Assembly (NCBI GenBank): GCA_032718475.1
Contig: JAUCBJ010000158.1
Span: forward strand, 1 to 49,821
Reading direction: 5' to 3'
DNA length: 49,821 nucleotides
Origin: Nemertoderma westbladi
Lineage: Eukaryota; Xenacoelomorpha; Nemertodermatida; Nemertodermatidae
Shown: positions 20,415 through 31,658 of the stretch, in pieces
Position numbering within the stretch: the stretch's first letter is position 1
Layout: the number at the start of each line of letters is the position of its first letter
Notes under the pieces: generated by a model
Seen by the model: the letters and a program-made list of their open reading frames with translations, nothing else
What the model was told of the DNA's origin: nothing
Databases searched by the model: none
Made by a program: the position numbers and the translations under genes

Positions 20415-20640
20415 ACTGGTGCCACTGCCATCATGTTGCTATACCGGATCACTGGTGCCAACACATGTCGCCACTGCCATCATGTTGCTATACCGGAACA
20501 CTGGCGCCACTGCCATCATGTTGCTATGCCCGAACACTCCCGCCAACACCATCATGTCGCCACTGCCATCATGTTGCTATACCGGATCACTCCCGCCAAC
20601 AACACCATCATGTCGAAACTGCCACTATGACGCCATTTCA
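20415..20640. repeat. Minisatellite with CATCATGTTGCTATACCGGA core
   Basis: About five units of roughly 36-60 bp share GCCACTGCCATCATGTTGC followed by CACT(G/C). The three overlapping forward frames here are repeat-encoded and are not regarded as genes. Confidence 0.9.
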
Positions 20641-20709
20641 ACCAACACCTTTTTCATTTCACCACTACTGCCCCACAATGAACCGGTTTCTAGAACATGG
20701 CAGTTAGAA

Positions 20710-21600
20710 ATATAGAAATTAACGGCCAATGGCAAACTGACTTTGCGGATAATTATTTTATACGAATTTAAATAATATAAATACTGCAATTTATATAAAA
20801 TATATATACCCTGTATAACATTAACAATATGTCACTTTAAATAGTAGGTAATGACAAACAGAATCTGATTTCAGATTCAGAATCTGAATAAAGTTTTAAA
20901 ATAAAAAAACCGCTGAGGAAATTCCAAATTTTAAAATCTTATCTTCACATTGCCGGCGTTGCTATGGTAACTGAGATAAGATAATGTTCAGAAAATACTT
21001 TAGATCCAATTGCCTTACTCGCTTTAACTTCAAACAAAAACTTAATAATTCCCTTATAAAGTTGCATATTGATATTATATTGATTAAGTTATTATTATTA
21101 TATTATATTAATATTGATATTATTACTGGTTGCTATAGTAACCAAATACCAATAACTATCTTCTCAAATGGAAAACAATTTATCCAACTGTGGTTTTTCC
21201 AATTATCCTGAAATGCCGAAAAAGTAAAAAAAAATACTTTTCAGTCGAAAGTAAAGCATACCTGGTCGTTTTATTGTAAATTTAATTATGCCTATCTTTT
21301 TAACGGCAAGATAGATTTTACAAATATTTTAAAAGTGACCTTATTTCACCAATACCTAAAACCTTCCGTGTGTGTGTATATTTAGTACTCCATGGAGACC
21401 TTTTTATACATCTTTTTAAATGCTTGTAGCTAAAGATTGAAAGAAAAACGGCTGTGATTGGCTGCTACATATTTGACGTCACTAGGCAGTGCTCAGATGA
21501 TTTCTTATATTGTTTTCTATGCAGGGTCAATTTCGATCGATTTAAATACACATTTAATCTCAATCATTTCAGATGTGGCTTATATCAATTCACAGCAGAG
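20710..21600. other. No gene seen
   Basis: AT-rich DNA with a TCAGATTCAGAATCTGA palindrome at about 20870. No coding or element signature. Confidence 0.5.
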
Positions 21601-21609
21601 AGTCTTGCG

Positions 21610-22694
21610 TACGGAGCCCCTAAAGGGACATGAGAAAACAATTTTTTTCAATTTTTTTTTCGCTAACTCGTCCGAACGACTTAGTATGTCGTGCGAACGA
21701 CTTACTAAGTCGTGCGAACGACTTAACTATCTCGTGTGAAACTCGTGCGAACGACTTACTACTTTACTTTGATTGGCTAAATAATACTGGTAATAAAAGT
21801 ACAACCTTTTTAGCGGGATTTTCAATTCAATCTACAGCATTTGTTGATGGCATTATTGGTTGAAAATATTATTATCAATGGCTGAACGCGCTCTGTTAAT
21901 ATCGACGTACTTTAACTTAGGCCGACAATACAACCGACATACATTGTAGCAAATTATAATATCTTTAACATATTAATTTTATTGTAACTAAGTCAGTAAA
22001 TATCTGTATTATCTACGGTCAGCGCTGTTAGATAAGCTGATTATAGTGTCAGGTGTTGTTGCTGTGTTGCTAAGCAACATTCCCATCTCACTATTGTATC
22101 GAACAGCTGTTGTCGAAATATCAGGTTTTGGGGGGGAGGTGAGATAGGTCCTACTATTTAGAGTATTGTACAATATTGTGACTCAGCCGGAATATTCGAT
22201 TTAAATAAAGTACGTAACCGTATTTCACTTTCAAGCTCTCGTTTCATATTTTACTCAGTCGGTTACGCTCGTTCTTAATAAAATTAATTCGAATAAGTAA
22301 TGCGTAACATCCCTAATGAAACCAGTAGTGGGTGCATTGATTGATATTCCCGGAAAATGATTTGGTTGAACGTGTATAACACCAACAATGACAGTAAATT
22401 GATCGGGGGCTACTTCCTCGAAGCGATAACTGAGAACAAGGGTGATCCGCGGATTGTTTGTGGGGATTTTGGAACAGAAAATGTTCGCGTTCGAGATTTT
22501 CAGAAGTTCATCCGTAGAAATCACACTGACAATATGCAACAGACCTGTTACATCGATGACGCAAGCACAGCCTAAGTCGCCACAGGCTAAGTCGTTCGCA
22601 CGACTTAGTAAGTCGTTCGCACGACATACTAAGTCAAGTCGCGCGAACGACTTACTAAGTCGTGCAAACGACATGTCCCTTTAGGGGCTCCGTA
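21610..22694 (+). mobile_element. IS3EU-like DNA transposon, internally deleted
   Basis: Perfect 23-bp terminal inverted repeats (21610-21632 and 22672-22694) begin TACGGAGCCCC and are flanked by CTTGCG at 21604-21609 and 22695-22700, a 6-bp target duplication. Subterminal arrays of a CGTGCGAACGACTTA unit stand on both sides in inverted orientation. Terminal TA(C/T), 6-bp duplications and an IS3-type integrase are, as I recall, the features of the IS3EU superfamily. At 1085 bp it keeps only a transposase fragment and would need help in trans. Confidence 0.75.
22330..22575 (+). pseudogene. IS3EU-like integrase-fold transposase fragment
   Basis: The frame reads a catalytic-core start (GCID-YSRKMIWLNVYNTNND), then GGYFLEA, and the second-Asp region GDPRIVCGDFGTENVRV followed by RDFQKFIRRNHTD. 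This is the pattern of rve-type integrase-core proteins in animal genomes. The glutamate region (usually -ANQRIE-WW-) is missing: the frame stops at 22573-22575 right before the subterminal repeats. An upstream N-terminal part is also absent. It is catalytically dead. Confidence 0.65.
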
Positions 22695-22804
22695 CTTGCG
22701 CGTCTTTTACCACTACAATTAATTATGTTCATGGTGATGAATATTGATAAAATGAATCAATTCACAATTATAAACTCGCAGATTGCCTGACCGGTATGCA
22801 AGTA

Positions 22805-22975
22805 GCCCTAACCTTAAGTCATAAGATAAGGCTCTAATCTAAGAAATTTTGTGGAATTTTGGACTTTACCATAAACCCTTTGGGAGCTCCTTGCCATTGT
22901 TTATTTGCCATTAACCTTTATAGCAAGGGTCCAAAGTTTCTTAGATTACAGCCTTATGACTTGGGGTTAGGGTTA
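22805..22975. repeat. Short inverted repeat, MITE-like hairpin
   Basis: The left arm (about 22807-22867) has CCCTAACC, AAGTCATAAG, TAATCTAAGAAA and TTTGGAC. The right arm (about 22926-22972) is its inverse with some gaps. Both ends carry CCCTAACC/GGTTAGGG. No transposase. Confidence 0.7.
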
Positions 22976-22979
22976 CATG

Positions 22980-23340
22980 ACAGTTTTAATTAGGGTTTGG
23001 GCCTGACCAACTAACCCTAACCAAAAAAATAAACAAATAAATCCAAGTTAAAGTGCTGGCTAGGCATATTCGCCTAGGACACCGCTCAGCGGTAGCGTAA
23101 GAGTGGTACAACGGTAGGTTTACTAATGAACTTAAGTAACAATACAGCAATAGGTGTACTCCGATACCGAAATGCAATAGGTGGCTAGTGCTGAGGGGTC
23201 AGCATACGGTTGCATTGGTTTATACTATTGTACAAAATAATACTTATTTGTAAGTGCTATTAAATGGACAAAAGTCTGCACTTCTGTTAAATTTATACTT
23301 TTTACTTTTCTTTTTCTAACTCTTTTGGTAATTTTAAACA
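22980..23340. other. No gene seen; 3' flank of tetraspanin
   Basis: AT-rich sequence downstream of the minus-strand tetraspanin. No consensus AATAAA was picked out with confidence. Confidence 0.4.
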
Positions 23341-23344
23341 GTAT

Positions 23345-24175
23345 CTACTTCCCTCTATATTTATAAACGTAAGTAAACCGACATATTATAGTAATGGATT
23401 CACAAACAGACATTGCTAACATAAAATAAGCTAAAAACTTCGATATCCTAAAAAGCCAATAACTTGCTGTAATACCACAACCTGGTAAAGTAAGAATACC
23501 GTTATTGTTGATAGACAACCAATATTCAACTTCAGCATTTCTACAAGTAATATTATCTTTATCATTAGTAACAGACTTGCAACAGGAATTAGGTAATTTT
23601 GAACCAGGTATCCAATCTCGATGACCCCTGGGATCCTTAATTTCATTCTCAGGGTCATTAAAATATTTTTCAGATAATCCTCCTGCATAATCAGTATAAT
23701 TATAACCTCCACAACAATCAAAGTTGTACTGAAAGTAATACAAGTACCGCAGCTTGAAATATTCTTTGCGCGGATCAAATTTAACTTCATGGGCCATTAT
23801 AAACATTTTATCAGCAATGCTATTCGATTGTAAAGTATATAAATGACTGTTGTGTATAGATAAAGATAGTGTTATAAATTGCGGCACCATTGCTGAAATA
23901 ACTATTGCATTGTAAATTATATTCAATTTGTAATATTTTCGGTATAGTAGACTTAAGAATGACACCAATGCAATAACTATTGAACAAATAATATCAATTA
24001 AAATAGAATAGCGCAAGAAACCAAGTTCTTGATAAAAATCATATCGACCTTCAGATCCAAAATAGAAACTCCCATATGATATGGATTGGATATATCCAAG
24101 GAATCCGACCGCCACCAGAGCAAAAATTGTAGTTGGCAAAGATGTTATTATGTTATAAAATTGATTTATATCCAT
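23345..24175 (-). CDS. Tetraspanin, single exon
   Basis: The 276-residue product has the tetraspanin layout. There are four hydrophobic segments at about 15-35, 55-78, 87-107 and 245-268, a small first loop, and a large second loop (about 108-242) with the signature CCG at 154-156, PNSCC at 196-199, a further Cys at 211 and GC at 232-233. Those six loop cysteines fit the three-disulfide class. Asn-glycosylation sites are at 159 (NYT) and 209 (NIT). Tetraspanins organise membrane-protein complexes at the plasma membrane or endosomes. The frame is uninterrupted and lacks introns, although animal tetraspanin genes usually have several, so a retrocopy or intron loss is possible. No promoter element was recognised. 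Confidence 0.9.
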   Translation of the reverse strand: MDINQFYNIITSLPTTIFALVAVGFLGYIQSISYGSFYFGSEGRYDFYQELGFLRYSILIDIICSIVIALVSFLSLLYRKYYKLNIIYNAIVISAMVPQFITLSLSIHNSHLYTLQSNSIADKMFIMAHEVKFDPRKEYFKLRYLYYFQYNFDCCGGYNYTDYAGGLSEKYFNDPENEIKDPRGHRDWIPGSKLPNSCCKSVTNDKDNITCRNAEVEYWLSINNNGILTLPGCGITASYWLFRISKFLAYFMLAMSVCESITIICRFTYVYKYRGK

Positions 24176-24671
24176 ATCGATATAATGCGTGTTCTACAAT
24201 TTCACAAGTTCTACAACTACAAATTCAATCAATATACTGTAACACCTACAACAAATTTACCCACAGTAAACATATTATTATTTAAAATAGAAACAGTTAT
24301 ATCCTCTAACACAGTGTTGAACCACCAAAGTCAGTAAACAATTATATGAAATATTATTATTGGCTTTTCATAATAATATATAATAATAATAACTCCGTAT
24401 ATTTTCAATACTTCACTTTCATCCTGCAAATATGTTTTATTACATTGTTTGCACACCCTATTCTGGTGAAGTTTTAACTTCAAGTTGTTAATCAGGTCTC
24501 TAGTCTTCACCATCAAATTATGCGATATAAGCCTCAAACGGGTGACCTCAACTCTAATATAGTTGGTACTGCATTTCACTTTACCTATATACTGTACAGT
24601 ACATATGATGGCAACCGAAGTCGGATTAAGAAAAGTGCAGTATGTAGCAAATGTTGTAAACATTACATTTG

Positions 24672-25340
24672 CTCTAACGATTTTGATGAAATTTTGCATG
24701 GACCATGAAAATATATTTCTATGGGTACTTGTGAAATCGCGGTTTAACCCTATCCATACCGGGGGGGGGGGGGGGGGGGGGGGACTTTTGGAGATGCACT
24801 TTATTTGATTGCTTGGTTCAAAGCCAAACCACATTTATTGCAAGTGAAATTCCGTTACTTTTCCTAAAATTTATTATTCTTTATTTTAAAACAAAAATTA
24901 ATTTTCATATTATTTATGACCATGAAAATGTCACGTAAACTGACCTGTCTCAGAAACTGTCATATTATTGCTGAACTATTGTAGGAGGGAAATTTAAAAT
25001 TCAATCAATTTAATATCAATTTAAAATCAATTTAAACATAATTATAGTATATAAATATTATATTAGAGCATTAGTGTGTGGCATATTTGAATAGAGGAAT
25101 AAATTTTGTATCTAAAACTTTTTACTTTAAAGTAATATCATCACACCACACAAAGTTACATGCTTCCAAACTTTACGTCCCCAAAAGTCCCCCCCCCCCC
25201 CCGGTAGTTTGAGCGTCTAAAGTACCCCGGTATGGATAGGGTTAAATTGAAACATCTCAACTTGTTTTATTTCGAAAAATAGCCCCAAAACACGAAAATT
25301 GCCATAGGCGCAATGATAAAAACACCAGCTGGCACTCATG
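24672..25340 (+). repeat. Dispersed repeat hosting a TTAA element
   Basis: The parts 24672-24747 and 25242-25340 are together collinear with the reverse complement of 46130-46294. Shared phrases are TTTCTATGGGTACTTGTGAAA, AAATTGAAACATCTCAACTTG, CACGAAAATTGCCATAG and ACACCAGCTGG. The copy at 46 kb lacks the central 494 bp. Confidence 0.85.
24748..25241. mobile_element. piggyBac-like TTAA MITE
   Basis: A 494-bp sequence with terminal inverted repeats CCCTATCCATACCGGGG is flanked by TTAA at 24744-24747 and 25242-25245. TTAA targets with CCC ends are typical of piggyBac. Both sides have G/C runs next to the inverted repeats (G about 24 on the left). There is no coding sequence. The paralogous site at about 46230 has a single TTAA, which confirms the boundaries. 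Confidence 0.85.
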
Positions 25341-25349
25341 AAAAATGTA

Positions 25350-25870
25350 TAGATTAGATTAGATTATATTATTGACTAAAATGGAATAATATATAACAAT
25401 AAACAAAATATAAATAGCGGTTCGCTGGCATTTAGTCCAAACATCATTTACATCAGTCACATTTACTTATAAACGTATACAGGTAAACAGGTAAATCAGT
25501 TTTAGCTCTTATGCAGCTGTATCTCTATGTGAGGACTACTTCTATATAGAATCATCGGCAAGTATACTTTTGTATACCGAAGTCTCATTTCTTCAGGACA
25601 GGCATTTGTTGATTTTTAGTCCAAATTGGTGGTGGCTTTTCATCTTTCAGCACCCGGTTGCAAACATCCAACAATTGTCAATTTAACTCTCCTGTTTTCC
25701 ACACCCATGCAGGGATTTCATCTAATCCACTCGCTTTTGTGATTAGACAATAGACATGCTTTTAAAGCTTCTTTGGAGTTCGGCAGGTGGGAAGTCCACT
25801 GTTTCTATAGGTAGCATCTGTCATATATTTTCCTTGCTTGTAGGGCTGACCGATTTCTAATATTCCAGCA
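25350..25870. other. No gene seen
   Basis: AT-rich sequence starting with a short (AGATT)n run at about 25353. Nothing recognised. Confidence 0.4.
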
Positions 25871-26216
25871 GACATGCACTGCTGGAGATAGATGGCAAGA
25901 TCGAGTGGCTATCCTGGAATAACAGCTGGCTAACCCAACTACGGATGTTGGTGCAGTTGGCCATGGCCAAGGCATTAGGTATGCCGCTGCTGGTCATGCG
26001 GATAATTAAGTACCAATTATCAATGACCATTAACATGGTCAGGTCAGGTATTCTAGGTCATTGATCAAGAAAACTTGCCACCTCCATGCAGCATAAAGGA
26101 GGTGCCACCTGTAGCTGCATAGACCCTCTTACTAGGGCAAATCTGGTCCTGTAACAAGGACCCCCTTCGTTCTGGGATAAGGACGCCCTTGGTCCTGGAT
26201 TAAGGACCCATATACT

Positions 26217-26437
26217 TGGCTGCAGGGGTATATGGCCTGACCAGGCAGATGGTGATCTACCAATGGCTGGTCAGGAGTAGAGTGTTCTCATGTCCACTCT
26301 GAGAGCACTTCACTGCGACCTGCACCTGGCAGCAAGGGTACAGGGCATGACCCAGCAGATGAGCTGCATCAGCCAATGGTGGGTCATGTGCGCCAGAGTA
26401 GATATGGGTGATGGGCCTCATATCTGACTCCATTGCG
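26217..26437 (+). repeat. Two degenerate 105-bp repeats in LINE 5' region
   Basis: Units starting at about 26220 and 26330 share the order: GGGTA-A-GGC-TGACC, CAGATG, CCAATGG-TGGTCA, TAGA, a CTC-TGT/ATCTGACTC phrase and TTGCGAC/CTGCGAC. Repeated 5' units occur as promoters in some LINEs; here that role is only inferred. Confidence 0.55.
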
Positions 26438-26665
26438 ACACCCACCCTGTGGAATGGCAAACCAGGGTGTGGTATTTGCCCCGAGAGCTGACTCGACAAA
26501 AAAGCACCCCCCAACCCCCACTATGGATTACATTAGCAATGCGGAGGTCCGGCCACTAGAGGCCAGTGGAATTACCGGACACAATCGGCCTCACAGGCGT
26601 CAGTTAACTCCTGACCGGCTGCCTGTCTCACCCCCTACTGGAGAGAGAGAGCAGCCAACAATTAT

Positions 26666-28372
26666 TTGAGTCCCTTTCCTGATGACCTTTCTGGCCCAAA
26701 CCCTGGGTCACCAGGAAGGCCAGATTGTGATGGGGAGAGGGATTCTGGAGTTGGAGGCTACTCTCATGTTCCACCCCGACCAACAAAGCCATTGGTGAAT
26801 CTGAGGCAAGTCACAAGACTAGCCTCAGTAAACACCCTAACACTCGGGTCCCCAATGCGACAAGGTGAGCTGACTGTCTTGGCAGATAAGCTTTCTCTTA
26901 GCGCAGTGGGTGTTCAAGAGCACCGAATGCAGACTGGACAGACTGATGAGGTTCTGATTAAGGACATGGGGGGCGGTTGGCGACTCGCCCTCGCGTCAGC
27001 AGATGATAGTGGCAATGGTGGAATTGGTCTATTGATGAATCCAACTGCACATGCAGCATTGGACAAAATATACCAAATCTCTAACCGCATCATCCGTTGC
27101 CACTTCTCATGTTCTGGAAGACTGGCTAAGAAGTTTCCTAAGGTGGTTCTGATTGTGTGCTACTCTCCAACTAGTGTTGCCCCTGTAGAGGAGGTGGAAA
27201 ATTTCTACCACAATCTACAAGCAGCTACTGATGGAGTGGATCAGCATGCATTCTTAACATTCCTAGGAGACTTTAATGCAAGTCTGCATCAATCACCTAC
27301 ATCGCCCTGGGTCTATAGCAATAGTGTTAACCGAAATTCTGTCCATCTTCAGGATTTTATCTCTGGAAATGGATTGTTTTCGGCTGGAACCCAGTTCAAG
27401 AAGCGAACTGGAAAGCTATGGACTCATAGTGGACCCAGTGGTCACAAGTCCCAGATAGACCATATTCTGTTTCGTAGGAAATACAGGAGCTCTATACAAG
27501 ACTATAATGCATTTACACTTCGACCCTTCTCCAGTGATCACCGCCTTATTGTGGCCAAGGTAAGACTTAGTCTGCGTGCTAGCAGAACAACGAAATCTGC
27601 CTTGCCGCGGCATGACTGGTCCTCTCTGTTGCAACAGCCAAGTGTGAGATCCAGCTTCACACTACAGCTGAGCAACAGGTATGAGGCTCTTGCCTCTGAG
27701 GCGGCAGATCACTGTGAGGGCTATACTGCCTTTACAGAAGCAGTTAAGTTAGCAGCTGCAGAAACAGTTCCTGTATACCCCCGAAACAGGAAAAGGGCCC
27801 CCTGGACTGACAACAAAATTCAGAAGTGCCGAAATGACCTTCATAAGGCGCAGAAAGAGTCCCGACTCAAACAGACTACAGCGGCTAAGAATGCAGTTAA
27901 GGCTGCATCTAGGTCCCTGAACAGGCACTCTGCTAATCTACAGGAGCTAATAAACCAACAGGTTGATGCCATCAATGATGCTGACGACAGCAGGCAATCA
28001 TCCCAGGCATGGAAATCGATCAATCTGCTTACTGGGCGGAAAAGCCAACCAACCACCAAGGTTAAGGCTGAATCACCAGCCGATCGCCTCAATGGTTGGA
28101 AAGCCCACTTTGAAAAGCTCCTCAATAATGACAGGGTATTGCCTGATAACTTTATAGAAGTAAAAGTGTCTGAGTCTGTACTCCCAGATATTCCCATTGG
28201 CGATATCTCCTTTGCAGAAGTGAAGGCTGCTGCAAAGAGCATTAAGACCAATCGTGTCAGTGGAGTAGATGGTGTTCCCCCTGAGGTCTTTAAAATACCT
28301 GAGTGTTTAAAGCTCATCTATCCCATCATAGTAGACATGTACCGAATAACAAGAGTCCCACAAGAAATGTAA
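26666..28372 (+). pseudogene. LINE endonuclease and RT N-terminus
   Basis: A 568-codon frame holds an APE-type endonuclease at about residues 55-300. The catalytic-type motifs are visible: QEHRMQT with its Glu, LGDFNASL and SQIDHILFRRK, and SDHRL with the terminal His. A linker follows, then the first RT block (KTNRVSGVDGVPPEVFK). The frame is open upstream to 26615 without an ATG; the formal start at 26666 is TTG, so the true N-terminus is lost or lies in the overlapping frame 26433-26669. It ends at TAA 28370-28372 just before LVPVPKKGN, which should be continuous. The endonuclease itself looks intact. Confidence 0.85.
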
Positions 28373-29831
28373 ACAAATAAGTTGGTGCCAGTTCCCAAGA
28401 AGGGCAACCTAACACTCTATGGTTCTTTTCGGGGAATCTCATTGATCTCGATTGCTGCAAAGCTATACAATAGGATTCTATTAAATCGCATCAGGGATCC
28501 CATTGAGAGACTGCCCCATGGAAATCAGAATGGGTTCCGTAAAGGTCGTGGGACCATGGAGCCCATTTTGGCACTTAGAAGGATAATTGAAGAGTTATCA
28601 AAAAAGAAAGACAGGCATCTGGCTGTTATCTTTGTTGACTTCTTCAAGGCCTTTGATTCAAAGGATAATTGAAGAGTTATCAAAAAAGAAAGACAGGCAT
28701 CTGGCTGTTATCTTTGTTGACTTCTTCAAGGCCTTTGATTCAGTCTCTCGCTCACGTATGTTCAGCATACTTTCATTATATGGGATTCCTTATGAAATTA
28801 TTGCAGCAATCAGATCAGTATACGATGGTTCGACAACATTTGTGTCTACTGTTGACGGTGACACAGAACCATTTGAAGTGTTATGGGGCGTCCTCCAAGG
28901 AGACACACTTGCACCATTCTTGTTCATTATTGTGGTTGACTATGTTCTACGCATGTCCTTAGATCATTATAATGATGATGGGGTGATGATAACTCCACCT
29001 ACTGGCTCCAGAAGTCGAGGAAATCCTGCCAAGTACCTAACTGATCTAGACTTTGCTGATGACTTAGGAGTACTCTCAGAATCATTAGAGGGAGCCCAAC
29101 GGCTCCGCAGCTCATTAGAACATGCTGCTTCTAGTGTTGGTCTTTTTATTAACTCCAGAAAGACCAAAATTCTGACAGTTAACTTTGAAAGTCCTCAGCA
29201 AGTCTCTGATCGGATGAGCATAAGCTCAAAGGATGGTATGCTTGAGCATGTGGACGACTTCTGTTACCTGGGATCATGGATCCGGAAGTCAGGTGAGGAC
29301 CTTCGAATACGTAAGGGAAAGGCATGGGCAGCCTTGAATAGGCTTTCCAGGATTTGGAAGTCACCGAGAATTAATCGGAAACTTAAGGTCTGATTATTTA
29401 GAGCAGCAGTAGTTCCAGTACTCCTCTACGGGAGTCCATGCTAGGCTCTAACTGCTGAGGACACCAAATCTCTGGATGACACATTCACAAGAATGCTACG
29501 CCGGGTTCATTGTGTCAAGTACAATGCACACATCTCCAACCAGACACTATATAACATTGGAGGTGTCTCATTGGTTCCCCCAAGCTTGACACTAGAACAA
29601 AATCGCCTCCACTTTGCAGGACATTGCTTTCGCCGTGAGGACCAGCCAGTGCATAATCTTGTACTTTGGCAGCCTCATGGAGTGAATAAGCATGGTGGAC
29701 AGCCCATGACTTTCTTGAGATGCATCTTAAAGGACACTGGCCTTAAAGATGCGGATGATCTAGCAAATGTCATGGGTGATAGGGAGTTGTGGCGGTGCAA
29801 TTTTGTTGACAAGCCGGCACAGCATTCTTAG
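28373..29831 (+). pseudogene. LINE reverse transcriptase and post-RT domain
   Basis: After the TAA the frame resumes with LVPVPKKGN, FRGISLISIAAKLYNRILL and QNGFRKGRGTMEPI. Motif A is FVDFFKAFDS, the motif B region is VLQGDTLAPFLFII, and motif C is LDFADDLG. An 82-bp tandem duplication across motif A shifts the frame at 28661. The post-RT part reads DDFCYLGSWI, then LLYGSPC with in-frame stops, TFTRMLRRVHCVKYN, RLHFAGHCFRRE and a NFVDKPAQHS terminus. The catalytic Asp pair is preserved but no single frame spans the domain. The C-terminal segment matches the fragment at 9485-9735 closely, so both belong to one family. Confidence 0.85.
28579..28742 (+). repeat. 82-bp tandem duplication across RT motif A
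   Basis: Units 28579-28660 and 28661-28742 are identical as read, from AAGGATAATTGAAG to GGCCTTTGATTCA. Because 82 is not a multiple of three, the duplication shifts the reading frame. Confidence 0.95.
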
Positions 29832-29880
29832 AAATGCAGCTGCAATGCAGCATGCCGATCCTAGTAGTAGTACCGCCACT

Positions 29881-31380
29881 TAATAATGTTGAGGTAGTTA
29901 CTTCATCGTATCCTAATCAAGTTCCTGTAGAATGGCAATGCCGACTGGTGAGTGAAATCATGATGCATACCCTCTAACAACAAATTGCAGTCGAGGGCAC
30001 CATGAGAAACCGTAGATAGCAACTCTTGACCAGGACATCCTGCTCGACAATTGACCGATCAAGGCAATGTATTTATCGAAGTTGGTCAGGACGGGAAACA
30101 CATCAAAGTTGGTCAGTATGGTACATCAAAGAGGATGTACTGTTGTTCCCTTATAATTGGACTAAGTTTTGCAGAATAGGGCTGTACTCAGGGTACATTC
30201 CAAAATGGGTAAAATTGGGTATCTCATGCTCTCTCAACCAATCCCAACCCAAATCGTAGGGGTCCTGGTTTACCTGGCGATACACTAGCAACCAACATCT
30301 CGTCATCTCGAAGTTCTTTACAGTTCAGTTTATTTTTATATTCCTTTTTAATTTTGTTTCAACTCCAACTCCATCCGAATTTCATCCTACAATTGTAACT
30401 CGGTTAGATCTCCGAATTCTGTCGCTACTGTACGAAGTTTGTGTGAAGTTTCTGAAATTCTAGTGTTACAGGAGTATTTGTTAACTAAATAGGATTTATG
30501 GTAATTGAGTAAAAAATAAAATAGTAGTAGGGGATTTAGTAATGAAAAAAGTCAAAATTGACAAACTAATAAAAAGGTTGTTATATACAGAGAGTCATAA
30601 ATATCCGCAATATATTTAATATGTTGAAAAGAGTAGTTTGAGGTAAAAAAATAATTAATTAATAATAGTTATAGTTGGCCCCTCTAAGGCTGACTGGCCC
30701 CTTTAGGTATTTAGTAATTTTGATCGGATCGTGGGAATGTGTTATTTATTGGCTTTAGGGTAGGTTTCGCAGGGTACTCATCTTTACAGGACTTTCTGAG
30801 AAATATAACAAACCAAAAGTGTAGGCTTAGTGCAAAGATATAATATTTCTGATCTAGATTTGGACTTGCTGAGAAAGTAATGTTCTTCGATAAGAACAGT
30901 CTTGGAAATAAGCAGTTTTTATCATAAATTTTAATTTACCCAAATTCAATTGTGCCGTCCGAGAGTTTTAGGTTTTGCAGGAATTGCACCTAAAATACCA
31001 TCGAATGCACAATTCAATTCACGAGGGCAGAACATCTGAATTGCGGTTAAATTAAATTACAGTAGTGACAAGAAGTTATTTCTGACAAGTTTTTTTTTTA
31101 TCAACAACTATTTTATCTACAACTAATTTATCCTCTTTTTTTATCTCTTAGGGCCTAGGGCCTATATTTATAAAACTCGTTTCCAGTAAAAAAAATTAAT
31201 TTCGCACTACCATATCTCCACGCCATTTACTATGTACGGTATTTCCATATATCACCATGTCATTATTTGGTTGTTCTATAAAGTTTAAGAGCATAACTAC
31301 AAATAATTCCACACATAAATAAAATTAAATTTTCCATTGTTCATAATTAGCACTTTAAAGTTTTACTGCCCATGTTTTAT
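29881..31380. other. No gene seen
   Basis: AT-rich non-coding DNA. No convincing ORF, RNA gene or element boundary was found over this stretch. Confidence 0.5.
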
Positions 31381-31384
31381 TATT

Positions 31385-31440
31385 TCCGTGCCACCAGGTC
31401 TCGAACTAAAAACACAGCACCTGTCGGTCGACTGGCTAGA
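31385..31440 (-). repeat. Possible tRNA-like SINE head
   Basis: On the minus strand AGTTCGAGACC resembles a B box, preceded by TCTAGCCAGTCGACCGACAGG as a poor A box. No body or tail was assigned. Weakly supported. Confidence 0.25.
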
Positions 31441-31595
31441 ATTTTGCATTTTCTATCACAAATTTTGGGATAGAAAGTAGGTGAAAGATGCACCTTCTTG
31501 GTCTGTTTTCTACAAATTTTAGTGAGAAAAAATGTGGTCTTTTCAAATAAAAATATTTTTTTTCACAGGAATGACACGCTGGCTGAGAAAAAGTG

Positions 31596-31658
31596 GCCCG
31601 AATTTTCGGGTGGCCCTAAGGCACGTGCCTTATATGCCTTAAGGTTAATCCGGCACTG
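31596..31658 (-). repeat. Solo hAT-like terminus
   Basis: Read on the minus strand, it begins CAGTGCCGGATTAACC and continues to GGCACGTGCCTTAGGGCC, a form common at hAT transposon ends. No inverted partner or 8-bp duplication was found within 2 kb. Confidence 0.5.

Larger units (their letters stand above)
25871..29880 (+). mobile_element. APE-RT non-LTR retrotransposon, near full length, dead
   Basis: A GC-richer block contains a 5' untranslated region with two degenerate repeats, an apurinic-type endonuclease, a reverse transcriptase and a post-RT domain, ending at a 3' UTR shared with the fragment at 9735. At least four lesions disable it: TAA at 28370-28372, a frame-shifting 82-bp duplication, TGA at about 29392 and TAG at about 29442. 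Its phrases resemble RTE-type LINEs, but I am not certain of the clade. The exact 5' end is not defined. Confidence 0.85.

Noticed and set aside
20378-20715. Three overlapping His/Cys-rich plus-strand frames, zinc-finger-like at first sight
   Set aside because: All three frames stay open because of the minisatellite; spacing does not match any zinc finger.
24331-24834. 167-codon minus frame with a Pro run
   Set aside because: The Pro run is the G-tract of the TTAA element read in reverse; the frame crosses an element border.
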